64,000 bases of DNA from Riemerella anatipestifer (GTDB taxonomy: Bacteria > Bacteroidota > Bacteroidia > Flavobacteriales > Weeksellaceae): NCBI RefSeq assembly GCF_009663465.1, contig NZ_QXHU01000002.1, positions 124,001 through 188,000 of the forward strand. The letters are read 5' to 3'. Shown piece by piece: positions 1 through 8,036 of the stretch. Below the pieces are notes generated by a model that made no database searches, was not told the origin of the DNA, and saw only the letters and a list, made by a program, of their open reading frames with translations. Each line of letters begins with the position of its first letter. Within the stretch, counting starts at the first letter, position 1. The position numbers and the translations under genes are program-made.

Positions 1-226
1 AAATAAAGAAATGTATCTAAATCTTTCTTTTGGGAGTAAATGGCCGCTTTCATAGATGATTTTCTAGATTAAACTAAATTTGACCCTCCAAAAATACAAT
101 TATTTTTTTAATGATTCCTATAAAAATAAGGCGTTTTGGTTACAGTTTAAACTTTTTATCTTATACTTGTAACAAAATTTAGATAATTACAACTTATTAG
201 GTTAACAATTTATAAACTATATACCA
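1..226. other. Leading intergenic segment, nothing recognised
   Basis: AT-rich sequence upstream of the first gene. I see no coding frame and no convincing promoter; a TATACTTG at about 161-168 only loosely resembles the TAnnTTTG box. Confidence 0.4.
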
Positions 227-2902
227 ATGATTAGAGTTCATTCATTATTCCTATTCCTGTTTTTCAGTGCCGTACTTTGGGCTCAAACCAGTATCTCTGG
301 TAAAATTACCAATACAGAAGGGCAGCCGGTTCCTAGTGCCAGTGTTACTGTAGAAGAAATAGGCAAAAATGCCATTCTTACCTATGCGTTATCGGATAGC
401 AAAGGAGGTTATAAAGTAACTATAAATTCTACCACAGACAAGGTAAAGCTTACTGTAAAGGCATTTAATCATCAAACTCAAGTCAAAGAAATTGCTAATA
501 AAAGCCAGACGCTCAATTTCAGTCTTTCTCCACAAGCTACGGAAATAAAGGAGGTAAAACTAAAAACGAGAATGATTACCAAAAAAGGCGACACTATTTC
601 TTACGATTTAAAAGCCTTTGAAAGTAAAAACGACCGTACTCTAGCCGATGTTCTTAAAAAGATACCAGGCATAGAAGTTAATAAAGATGGTACTGTACTC
701 TACCAAGGCGAAGCCATCAATAAGTTTTATGTAAACGGTAAAGACCTTATGGAAGGTGGCTACGGAACTATAAACAACGCCCTCCCAAAAGACGCCGTAC
801 AAAAGGTAGAAGTAATGGAAAACCACCAACCTGTCAAGATTCTACAAGACAAAGTACCTTCGGAGAAAGCTGCCATCAACATCAAACTTAAAAATAAAGT
901 TACCATGACTGGTAGAGGCGAGGTAGGCGGTGGGACTTCCCCTTTATTATGGAATACCAAACTTACGCCTATGTTTTTTGGACAAAAGAACCAGTGGGTG
1001 GTTAATTACAAAGCCAACAACACAGGCGAAAGTGTAGAAAAAGAAGGGCGAATACTCTCCTTCGGGAATCGTTGGGAAGGGGTAAGACGCAATGTAGACC
1101 AAGAAAGTTGGATTGGGGTAGAAACCGCTGCAACTCCTAATGTTCCTGAAAGACGCTACCTCTTTAACAATGTGCATTTCTTCTCCGCTAACTTACTTAC
1201 CAACCCTTTCAAAAATAAAGAATGGGAACTAAAGGCTAACGCCAGCTATACTAATAACGCTGTAGAAAGAGAAGACTTACAAGAGGTAACTTACGGCACC
1301 GAAACTTTTAGTGCTAGAAGGCTTAACCATTTCTACACCAATCAAGCGAAGGGAGAACTCATCTTCACTAAAAATGCCAAGAAAGGATTCTTTAAGAATG
1401 TAACGACTTGGAACAGCTTCTGGAGCGAAAGCAATGCCGATGTAAACAAAAAAGAAATCACAGGGAGTAGAGCCGCTATGCAAAATATCTATGCTCCTAC
1501 CAACTCATTCCAAAACTCTTTAAGTTCTATTATTCCAGTCGGTGAAAAGTTGGTGAATGTGATGTCTTATATTAGTGTTAAAAATGATAGACAAACATTA
1601 GAATCTAGCCCTAGCAGCTACTCTCAAAAACTTTTCAATAGCCAAAATTATCAAAGGCTACAACAAAACCTAAACATCAAAAGTACCGAAATCAACCACA
1701 GTGCTTCCGTAGGATTTAGTGCAGGAAGATGGACTTTAACCCCAGAGGTAGGTTTAGACATCAATTTCAACCAAATGGAGTCGGAGCTTTATGGCATCAA
1801 TGGTAGTACGCTGTTCCCTTACAACATCAATTACCAAAACAATATGCAGTGGAACGAGCTAAGACCTTCCACCAAACTTTCGGCAAACTATAAAGGCGAA
1901 CGCTTGAATATTTACTTTAATGCTCCTGTGAATTTCTATGGCATTTTCTACAAAGATTTCCTAAGAAATGGCAGAAACAGAGAAATTAGCCGAACAGTAT
2001 TTGAGCCTAATTTCTTTATGAACTACGATTTTGCTTCGTTTTGGAAGATTAGAGGGTACGGAAACCTTAACTATAGCTTTGGTGACTTTGGGTCTATCTA
2101 CGAAGGAATTATGATGAACACGCCCGATTTCTTTGTAAACAGAGCGCCACAATCTAATGTAATGCCCGAAAATCTTTCCAAAGGCATTGGTTCTACATTA
2201 GAGTATAGAAACCCACTTAACAACTTATTTTTTAACATAAGGTATAGCTATGGTACTTTTAAAAGAAACCTCATTACTTCTGTAACTAGAAATGCAGCCT
2301 CGTTTATTTCCGAAGTTAAAGAGTTTGATAATACGGCGACCTCTCAATCACAAAGTGCAGAGATAGGAAAGTATTTCCCTAAGTTCAAATCTAACCTATC
2401 TTTCAACTTTAAAAATAGTGATTCCGAGAGTATTTCTATGCTCAACAGCAACCTCATCTATAACAAGAATAACAGCCAATCTTTAGGTGCTAAGTTTAAC
2501 AATACCTTCTTCTCTTGGCTTAGTGTAGATTACAACATCTCTATGGGCTGGAACAAAAACCAAAATGCACAGACCGATACCACTTATAAGTTTTCTAACT
2601 GGTCGCATAATTTAGCTGCCTATATCTATCCTCTGGACAACCACACTATAGGTCTAGTTTGGGACGACAACACCTATAAAACATTGGGAGAAGGTGCCTT
2701 TAGAAACAGTTTCTACGACCTCTCTTACCAATATACTTGGGCTAAAAAGAAGATAGACTTTGAACTAAAATGGCTTAACATTACCAACAACAAATTCTAT
2801 GAAACAGTTACTGTAAGTACCCAAGACAACAGTATCCGCAGAAGTTTAGTTTATATAAGACCAAGCCAAGTGATGTTTACCGTAAAGTTTAATTTTAAAT
2901 AA
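227..2902 (+). CDS. Outer-membrane beta-barrel protein with carboxypeptidase-regulatory-like domain (TonB-receptor type)
   Basis: A signal peptide (residues 1-19, ending LWAQ) is followed by a carboxypeptidase-regulatory-like beta sandwich at about residues 21-105 (SISGKITNTEGQPVPSASV), a plug-like segment at about 110-220 (LADVLKKIPGIEV, INKFYVNGKDL), and a long region rich in aromatic and Asn residues typical of a large outer-membrane barrel, ending in a Phe-containing strand (MFTVKFNFK). At 891 residues it fits the flavobacterial OMP_b-brl family related to TonB-dependent receptors. It probably moves or binds a substrate at the outer membrane, but nothing in the sequence says which. It stands alone, without a SusD partner, and ends at a strong hairpin terminator. 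The ATG at 227 is the only start that gives a clean signal peptide. Confidence 0.85.
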   Translation: MIRVHSLFLFLFFSAVLWAQTSISGKITNTEGQPVPSASVTVEEIGKNAILTYALSDSKGGYKVTINSTTDKVKLTVKAFNHQTQVKEIANKSQTLNFSLSPQATEIKEVKLKTRMITKKGDTISYDLKAFESKNDRTLADVLKKIPGIEVNKDGTVLYQGEAINKFYVNGKDLMEGGYGTINNALPKDAVQKVEVMENHQPVKILQDKVPSEKAAINIKLKNKVTMTGRGEVGGGTSPLLWNTKLTPMFFGQKNQWVVNYKANNTGESVEKEGRILSFGNRWEGVRRNVDQESWIGVETAATPNVPERRYLFNNVHFFSANLLTNPFKNKEWELKANASYTNNAVEREDLQEVTYGTETFSARRLNHFYTNQAKGELIFTKNAKKGFFKNVTTWNSFWSESNADVNKKEITGSRAAMQNIYAPTNSFQNSLSSIIPVGEKLVNVMSYISVKNDRQTLESSPSSYSQKLFNSQNYQRLQQNLNIKSTEINHSASVGFSAGRWTLTPEVGLDINFNQMESELYGINGSTLFPYNINYQNNMQWNELRPSTKLSANYKGERLNIYFNAPVNFYGIFYKDFLRNGRNREISRTVFEPNFFMNYDFASFWKIRGYGNLNYSFGDFGSIYEGIMMNTPDFFVNRAPQSNVMPENLSKGIGSTLEYRNPLNNLFFNIRYSYGTFKRNLITSVTRNAASFISEVKEFDNTATSQSQSAEIGKYFPKFKSNLSFNFKNSDSESISMLNSNLIYNKNNSQSLGAKFNNTFFSWLSVDYNISMGWNKNQNAQTDTTYKFSNWSHNLAAYIYPLDNHTIGLVWDDNTYKTLGEGAFRNSFYDLSYQYTWAKKKIDFELKWLNITNNKFYETVTVSTQDNSIRRSLVYIRPSQVMFTVKFNFK

Positions 2903-2927
2903 ACATTTATACCCTCTTAAACAAAGA

Positions 2928-2958
2928 ATACTACCCTACTTTTGGGTAGTATTTTTTT
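2928..2958 (+). terminator. Rho-independent terminator after the first barrel gene
   Basis: A perfect 9-bp stem (ATACTACCC / GGGTAGTAT) with a 7-nt loop is followed by TTTTTT. It lies 26 nt after the stop codon of the barrel gene. Confidence 0.9.
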
Positions 2959-3196
2959 ATTTTTAGCATAAAATATATCCAAACACTTGCATACTTCCGC
3001 AAAAGGTAATAAGTTTGCTTCAGTTTTATGACACACGATACCAACCACATACAAACAAATGTAAAAAAGTACCCGAATTATTTGGCTGTTCCAAATAATT
3101 TCGTAAATACACACACACACACAAATAGTTTCGTGGGTATGCGTCGTATTATCTAGAAAATTACTTCAACTTTTATCGTTAATTATAAATATAATA

Positions 3197-3226
3197 CCGC
3201 CAACTTTCGTTGGCGGGTTTTCGTAT
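3197..3226 (+). terminator. Terminator-like hairpin
   Basis: A perfect 7-bp stem CCGCCAA / TTGGCGG (3197-3203 and 3210-3216) with a 6-nt loop is followed by GTTTTCGT. There is no recognisable gene directly upstream, so it may end a small transcript. Confidence 0.55.
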
Positions 3227-3261
3227 TTACACCATTCTAAATTTAGCTTTCATAAATATCT

Positions 3262-3319
3262 ACTAAAAGCACCATTGTTTTGTCTTAAAACATGGTCGTT
3301 CTTGTTGGGTGCTTTTAGT
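3262..3319. repeat. Compound stem-loop with 12-bp perfect outer arms
   Basis: ACTAAAAGCACC at 3262-3273 pairs perfectly with GGTGCTTTTAGT at 3308-3319. The loop holds a second, smaller hairpin (CCAT-GTTTT / AAAAC-ATGG). No T-tract follows, so it is not a simple terminator. Confidence 0.6.
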
Positions 3320-3352
3320 GTTCAGGGGGAGCGTTATGCTCTTTCTGTTTTA

Positions 3353-3400
3353 GCCTTTCCTCTCGTTTTGTGTGTGTTTAGAGGGGGAAGGCGTTTTTTT
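3353..3400 (+). terminator. Hairpin with T-tract in the leader of surface locus A
   Basis: GCCTTTCCTCTC (3353-3364) pairs with GAGGGGGAAGGC (3381-3392), with two unpaired G residues, followed by GTTTTTTT. It lies 135 nt before the surface-protein start, a position consistent with a leader attenuator or the end of a small RNA. Confidence 0.55.
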
Positions 3401-3469
3401 AGGTTAGAGGTTCGGTTTCAGAGGTTAGAACTTAGTACAGCCTCAACCCTTAAACCGAACCTCCAACCT
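3401..3469. repeat. Imperfect inverted repeat, 17 of 18 bp
   Basis: AGGTTAGAGGTTCGGTTT (3401-3418) matches the reverse complement of 3452-3469 with one mismatch. It starts immediately after the T-tract of the previous hairpin. GAGGTT is also repeated directly inside it. Confidence 0.6.
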
Positions 3470-3534
3470 CTAAAATCCAATATCTAACCTTATAATCTTA
3501 AACAATTAAATATCAACTTTTAAAATTAAATATT

Positions 3535-5418
3535 ATGAGAACAAAAACAACCAAATTGAGTGTATTCGCCTTTTTAGGTTTAGGCTTAGTAGCTTACGGA
3601 CAAAGTGGGAAAGTAGGGGTTAATACATCATCACCTCAAGCTACTTTGGATATTCAGCCTACAGCAAAGAATGGAGATGTTACAGCAACCACTAATGAAG
3701 GTATTTTAGCACCTAAGTTAAGTAAAACTCGTGTTGCGAGCATTGCAACACCTGTGGAGGGAACTTTGGTCTATGTAATAGATGATACTAGTAAAACTAA
3801 AGGTGCTATAAGTGACTATATAGGTAATGATAGCAAAGTAGCTAAAATTACAGAAAAAGGATATTATTATTACAATGGTACAGAATGGGTAAGAAGAGCG
3901 GGGAATAATGATGATATTTGGCAAAAACAGAGTAATAATGATATTAAATTGATAGATGGTAATATTGAAAGTAATATTTCTTATTCATCAGTAGGGGCTT
4001 TTAAGAATGTACCGAAGGTTTTGAGAAATTATAGTAAACACAATCCTTCAACTCAGCAAATAGAAACAGGAAGTATAGATTTGTCATCAATGAACTTAGG
4101 TAATTCATTAAATATAAATTTAGGCTATGCAGATAAAATTCCTGTATCTTATGTAGATCCTCTTTATAAGGAAAAACAGTTAATACACAATTATTTATTG
4201 GTAGATGAAAAAAATGATGCAGGTGTATATAACCGAATTTTTGGGCAAAGAAATACCATTGCTACTACAGCTACTACAGCGAGTAATTATAGTGCTTTAT
4301 ACGCTAATGTTAACGCCTCTGAACATTATGGTAAAGGGAAGATATCTCAAATGATAGGAGATTATTCTAGTGCTATACTATATGATGGTAGAGCTGATAG
4401 GGTAATAGGTACTTATAGTCAAGCCTCTTCTTATACAGCTAATCAGACTCCTTATATGATAGCTGCTTATAACTATTTAACACCAAGAGGGACGGGAGAA
4501 GTTAATCAGTTATTTGGTACTGAAAATAGAATTCATCTAAATGAATATTCAAAAGGGACATTAAATTCTGTAATTCTCAATTATAATCAAGCAATTATAA
4601 CAGATACTTGGACTGGTAAGATAGGTAGATTAGTAGGTAATAGCACTTACTTTAATATTCCAACTACTATAAATAGTATTGATGAAATGTATGGTTTGGT
4701 AGTCACAAATGTAGATAGAGGGGTTAATAAAAACTATGCTATCTATACTAATGCTGGAGAGAATTCGTTTGGAGATAAAGTAACTATAAGAAATCATAAT
4801 TGGACTTCAAATCAAGAGGCTGTATTTCAATTTATAAATGGAACATCTGTTGATGGAACTAAGAAAGTAAATGCAACCACTCAGATTGTAGATCAAATGA
4901 ATGGAGCTGGTGATGGTGGCTCTAACTTGATATTTAGAACACAAAGTCCTACGCTTGGTACTAATCCTAACTTAACTTTACCTACAGAAAAAATGAGAAT
5001 ATCTGCTGATGGTGCGGTAGGTATTGGTGTTGAATCACCAGCAGAAAAATTAGAGGTTGCGGGTAATGTTAAGGCAACAGGCTTTATTGGCTCTAATGCT
5101 TCTATCTTCCCAGACTATGTGTTCCAAAAGTATTATACAGGTACTTCTAGCTTAAAAGCTGATTATAGCTTTAAGACACTAAGCCAAGTAGAAGACTTTG
5201 TAAAAACTAATGGGCATTTGCCAGGGTATCAGTCCGCAGAAGCTATCAAAAAACAAGGTTATATAGACCTTATGGCAACTCAACTAACCAGTGTGGAGAA
5301 GATAGAAGAACTTTATCTACACAGCATAGAGCAAGACAAGGCTCTAAAAGCTAAAGATGCCAAAATAGCAGAGTTAGAAGCTCGTTTACAGAAGATAGAA
5401 GCTTTATTAGTAAAATAG
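3535..5418 (+). CDS. Large secreted surface protein (locus A)
   Basis: Exported protein of 627 residues whose exact function I do not recognise. Residues 1-22 form a signal peptide (ending AYGQ). The mature N-terminus reads KVGVNTSSPQATLDI, a head motif typical of flavobacterial surface and tail-fibre-like proteins and also present in the protein at 57026-58630. The middle (about 150-480) is rich in Asn, Thr, Tyr and Gly and looks repetitive and beta-structured. Near 490 there is a second fibre-like motif (AVGIGVESPAEKLEVAGNVKA). The C-terminus (about 530-627) has a conserved stalk segment (VEDFVKTNGHLPGYQS) and a terminal coiled coil (EELYLHSIEQDKALKAKDAK) that probably trimerises it. It is followed by a terminator and then a DUF4469 gene. 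An adhesive or cell-surface role is inferred. Confidence 0.75.
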   Translation: MRTKTTKLSVFAFLGLGLVAYGQSGKVGVNTSSPQATLDIQPTAKNGDVTATTNEGILAPKLSKTRVASIATPVEGTLVYVIDDTSKTKGAISDYIGNDSKVAKITEKGYYYYNGTEWVRRAGNNDDIWQKQSNNDIKLIDGNIESNISYSSVGAFKNVPKVLRNYSKHNPSTQQIETGSIDLSSMNLGNSLNINLGYADKIPVSYVDPLYKEKQLIHNYLLVDEKNDAGVYNRIFGQRNTIATTATTASNYSALYANVNASEHYGKGKISQMIGDYSSAILYDGRADRVIGTYSQASSYTANQTPYMIAAYNYLTPRGTGEVNQLFGTENRIHLNEYSKGTLNSVILNYNQAIITDTWTGKIGRLVGNSTYFNIPTTINSIDEMYGLVVTNVDRGVNKNYAIYTNAGENSFGDKVTIRNHNWTSNQEAVFQFINGTSVDGTKKVNATTQIVDQMNGAGDGGSNLIFRTQSPTLGTNPNLTLPTEKMRISADGAVGIGVESPAEKLEVAGNVKATGFIGSNASIFPDYVFQKYYTGTSSLKADYSFKTLSQVEDFVKTNGHLPGYQSAEAIKKQGYIDLMATQLTSVEKIEELYLHSIEQDKALKAKDAKIAELEARLQKIEALLVK

Positions 5419-5428
5419 TTTAATCTTT

Positions 5429-5463
5429 CCCCATTGTGATAGGTGTCGCAATGGGGCTTTTTT
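5429..5463 (+). terminator. Terminator after the locus A surface protein
   Basis: CCCCATTG (5429-5436) and CAATGGGG (5449-5456) form an 8-bp stem with a 12-nt loop, followed by CTTTTTT. Confidence 0.8.
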
Positions 5464-5520
5464 ATACTTCACAAAGTATTATAAACATCTAACATCACTA
5501 ACATCAAAAATTTATACACT

Positions 5521-6240
5521 ATGAACACTTTAAAAGCGTGGTTGCGTCCCAACCTACTCACAAAAGATGACCCTAACGATTTTGTAGCCGTGCCACTTCT
5601 AGGCGGTAGCCTTGGTATTACAGAAATCATAGAAGCCCTCAAAAAAGAGGGTATGGAGATACAGACCGAAACCGCAGTAGATATCATCACTCGTTTTAAC
5701 CGCAAAGCCTCGGAATTGGCACTCAACGGGTATAGTGTGAATACAGGGCTGGTATATATGCGTCCTGCCATCAAAGGTGTGTTTTACGACAAGACTTGGG
5801 ATAAAGAGAAGCACTCCGTTTATGTGAATGTAAACCAAGGCACCGACCTAAGAAAAGCCGCTAATGATACCAAAGTAGAAATCCTAGGCGAGCAGTCCAG
5901 CCCAATGAGTGTGTTCAGTATTACCGATAAAACCACAGGCAAAGCAGATGGCACACTTACCAAAGGCAAAAACGCCGAAATTAAAGGCACTTATATTAAA
6001 ATAGACGGCAATGACCCTAAAAACGGCATCGTATTTAAAAACTTAGACACCCAAAATGAGGTCAAGTTGGCTAAAGACAATATCGTGCTTAACGAGCCGT
6101 CAAGGGTGCTTATTCTTGTGCCTGCAGATTTAGAAACAGGTAATTATGAACTCAGCATCACCACGCAAAGAAGTAGTGGCAACGCCCTACTCAAAGACCC
6201 TAGAACCGAGATTTTAGCAACACCTGTGGTGATAGGATAA
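5521..6240 (+). CDS. HU-like DNA-binding / DUF4469 protein, copy A
   Basis: The 239-residue protein has an HU/IHF-like N-terminal half (about residues 1-125, including LGITEIIEALKKEG and VDIITRFNRKASELALNGY) and a C-terminal DUF4469 Ig-like domain (about 130-239, including GTYIKIDGNDPKNGIVF and RVLILVPADLETGNYELSI). The family is annotated as DNA-binding from its HU fold; its real role is unknown. A second copy at 55126-55845 differs at about 27 of 239 positions (about 89% identity). Two sample lines of the gene have 43-48% G+C, above the window's usual mid-thirties, hinting at a separate origin. It lies 102 nt after the surface protein, behind a terminator and a G-free 45-nt leader (5476-5520). 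Confidence 0.8.
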   Translation: MNTLKAWLRPNLLTKDDPNDFVAVPLLGGSLGITEIIEALKKEGMEIQTETAVDIITRFNRKASELALNGYSVNTGLVYMRPAIKGVFYDKTWDKEKHSVYVNVNQGTDLRKAANDTKVEILGEQSSPMSVFSITDKTTGKADGTLTKGKNAEIKGTYIKIDGNDPKNGIVFKNLDTQNEVKLAKDNIVLNEPSRVLILVPADLETGNYELSITTQRSSGNALLKDPRTEILATPVVIG

Positions 6241-6261
6241 TGGTTTTAATAACATCGATAA

Positions 6262-6309
6262 AGCCCACCACTCCTCTTTTAGTATCAAAGAAATGGTGGG
6301 CTAATTTAT
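6262..6309. terminator. Probable bidirectional terminator between convergent genes
   Basis: AGCCCACCA (6262-6270) and TGGTGGGCT (6294-6302) form a perfect 9-bp stem over a 23-nt loop, with AATTTATTT after it. It separates the DUF4469 gene from the convergent hydrolase gene. The T-tract is weak. Confidence 0.6.
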
Positions 6310-6322
6310 TTCAAAGAAACGT

Positions 6323-7132
6323 TTACTTCTGATTTTTGTTTAACATTTTGTTTAGCTTTCCTATAATATTTTGCCCTTCTAGCTTCATACCTTGCATATG
6401 TTCTCCCTTTATTTCCATAAATTCTTTAGGTTCATTGGCGTTATTAAAAACCACTTTAGCTTGTTCAAAAGGAACCTCTTTGTCTTCTGTACTATGAATT
6501 ACAAGTACAGAAACCTTATTAATATTTTTTATATCTTCTTTAGAAGAATAAACGTTTACAAAACTACGCTCTAAAAAATCTTTGTACTGAGGTGCATAAG
6601 CTCCTGCAATATCACCGAAAGAAGACATACCTCCCTCAAGAATTAATCCTGTAATTTTTTTTGAATTCTCTTTTGTAATATGGGTAGCAATTTGAGTCCC
6701 AATAGATAATCCATAAACTAGAATAGGTATTTTTTTAACTTCCTTCATTTTTAAATACTTTTCAAAGACTACTTTAGCATCTTCTACAATATTTTTATGA
6801 GTAGGAGTTCCTGTAGATTTACCGTAACCTCTAAAATCTACCATTACCACTTGAAAATTCGCCTTAACAAACTTTAAAGCGATAGGATAATAATAAGAGA
6901 TATTTCCTCCCGCTCCATGAAAGAGAAAAATGGTTGCCTTTGGAGACTGCTCTGTTTTGAGCAAGACAGTGTTAATTGTATCTTTATCCACTACAATATT
7001 AAGCTCCGAAGTCTTTGTCCATTCGTTTGCACGAAGGTCTTTACGAGGAAAATAAAATTTATCTTCCATCTGAGCATTTACGAAAATGATTTTGGCAACG
7101 AGTAAAATCAATAATAAAAATTTTGTTTTCAT
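6323..7132 (-). CDS. Secreted alpha/beta hydrolase
   Basis: Serine hydrolase of 269 residues with an N-terminal signal peptide (LLLILLVAKIIFVNA). The alpha/beta-hydrolase core shows the oxyanion-loop motif HGAGGNISYY (about 72-81), the strand and turn VVMVDFRGYGKS, the nucleophile elbow GLSIG with Ser143, an acidic residue in HSTEDKEVP and the catalytic His near the end (GEHMQG). This set matches the esterase/peptidase-like family of BEM46/YfhR type. The substrate cannot be told. It is convergent with the DUF4469 gene and appears monocistronic. Confidence 0.85.
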   Translation of the reverse strand: MKTKFLLLILLVAKIIFVNAQMEDKFYFPRKDLRANEWTKTSELNIVVDKDTINTVLLKTEQSPKATIFLFHGAGGNISYYYPIALKFVKANFQVVMVDFRGYGKSTGTPTHKNIVEDAKVVFEKYLKMKEVKKIPILVYGLSIGTQIATHITKENSKKITGLILEGGMSSFGDIAGAYAPQYKDFLERSFVNVYSSKEDIKNINKVSVLVIHSTEDKEVPFEQAKVVFNNANEPKEFMEIKGEHMQGMKLEGQNIIGKLNKMLNKNQK

Positions 7133-7252
7133 ATCTTTTCTTTTTTATGCAAATATGAATCGGTTTATCAAATATTAAAATTTTAATTCCCCGAACTGTA
7201 ATTTTCAGATGCTAAATCGTAATTAAAACCTGCTCATTAGAAGGTATAGCTA

Positions 7253-7321
7253 CTAATGTCGAAACCTCCGACACGGTAATGTCCACCGTTCCGACATTAG
7301 CAAGTCGTACCATACGACACG
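7253..7321. repeat. Nested palindromic element
   Basis: CTAATGTCG (7253-7261) pairs with CGACATTAG (7292-7300). Inside it ACGGT (7273-7277) pairs with ACCGT (7285-7289). AGTCGTAC and ATACGACACGG follow directly. The words CGACAC, ACCGTT and ACGGTAA recur in the element at 54972-55045, so the two may belong to one dispersed family. Confidence 0.5.
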
Positions 7322-7443
7322 GTAAAGTAGCCTATCCTTATATAAAACATCGTAATACATACCAATAGCCAACCTAGATATACGGTATTATATTATCAAT
7401 CCGTTTTTTAGTTGCTTTAGCTTTATTTTCTGCCAAAAAAAAT

Positions 7444-7451
7444 TATCTTTG
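7444..7451 (+). promoter_or_regulatory. TAnnTTTG -7 box
   Basis: TATCTTTG lies 37 nt before the ATG at 7489. No TTTG is found at the usual 19 nt upstream, so support is moderate. Confidence 0.45.
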
Positions 7452-7488
7452 CTACCAGTAAAAAAACAGACTTAATTTTCATATCAAA

Positions 7489-7944
7489 ATGAAAGGGATT
7501 TTAAAAATCTATCACCCAGAAGAAACACTGAAATATCACTTCAGTAAAACCTATTGCAAATCGGTTCTTAGTAACGATAAAATCTTATTAGAGGTAGAGC
7601 TTATCACCAGCGAGGATATGGACCATATAGAAGACGACTCTTTACAATACCGTTTCCCTCAACTGGCACTTAATATTTCGGACTTCCCCATCGCCTCAAA
7701 GGCTTTAGAAGGGCAAACATTCAACATCAATAATGAAGAAGAACTCTACGCCGAAATCAATTTATACGACGATGACGAAGCGGAGCTGCTAGATAACCGA
7801 CTTTCGTTTAGCCTTAATGACGAAGGCGTTTTACAACTGATATGGGAAGGCAAGGTTTCAGATTTTTACACCAATTCTGATGAGCCGCTTTCCTTTAAAC
7901 TGAAATGCCATTTTAAGGAAGACTCTATAGAAATAGAAGATTAA
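7489..7944 (+). CDS. Conserved hypothetical acidic protein
   Basis: I do not recognise this 151-residue protein. It has no signal peptide or membrane segment. It is strongly acidic, especially in the middle and at the end (NNEEELYAEINLYDDDEAEL, HFKEDSIEIED), and the alternating hydrophobic pattern suggests a beta-rich cytoplasmic fold. It lies 92 nt upstream of the ExbB-ExbD-TonB genes in the same direction and has its own probable promoter box, so it may be transcribed separately. No function is proposed. Confidence 0.6.
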   Translation: MKGILKIYHPEETLKYHFSKTYCKSVLSNDKILLEVELITSEDMDHIEDDSLQYRFPQLALNISDFPIASKALEGQTFNINNEEELYAEINLYDDDEAELLDNRLSFSLNDEGVLQLIWEGKVSDFYTNSDEPLSFKLKCHFKEDSIEIED

Positions 7945-8036
7945 AAGATAATTCGTAACATCACAAACAAGTTGAGAAATTAGACTAGGTAATATCTTAG
8001 GGCTTTTTTCGTTAGTATAACATCAATCTTAAAAAA

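Larger units (their letters stand above)
2959..3534. other. Long non-coding region with several hairpins upstream of surface locus A
   Basis: About 575 nt without a credible gene; a 70-codon frame at 3275-3487 overlaps the hairpins and looks spurious. It holds, in order, a CACA tract near 3111-3122, a terminator-like hairpin at 3197-3216, a compound stem-loop at 3262-3319, a hairpin with T-tract at 3353-3400, a long imperfect inverted repeat at 3401-3469, and a 79-nt stretch without a single G (3458-3536) running into the start codon of the surface protein. This density of structure suggests a structured leader or small RNA. Confidence 0.5.
7133..7488. other. Intergenic region with nested inverted repeats
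   Basis: The gap between the divergent hydrolase gene and the next gene contains a nested palindromic element at 7253-7321 and a TATCTTTG -7-like box at 7444-7451 for the downstream gene. No coding frame is evident. Confidence 0.5.

Noticed and set aside
3275-3487. A 70-codon open frame upstream of the locus A surface gene
   Set aside because: It runs through a terminator hairpin and a long inverted repeat, has no protein-like composition and no start signal. Treated as non-coding.
6252-6261. Single CATCGATAAA near 6252 as a further LytTR-type site
   Set aside because: Only one copy, located after a gene and next to a terminator; no paired repeat at 21 bp.
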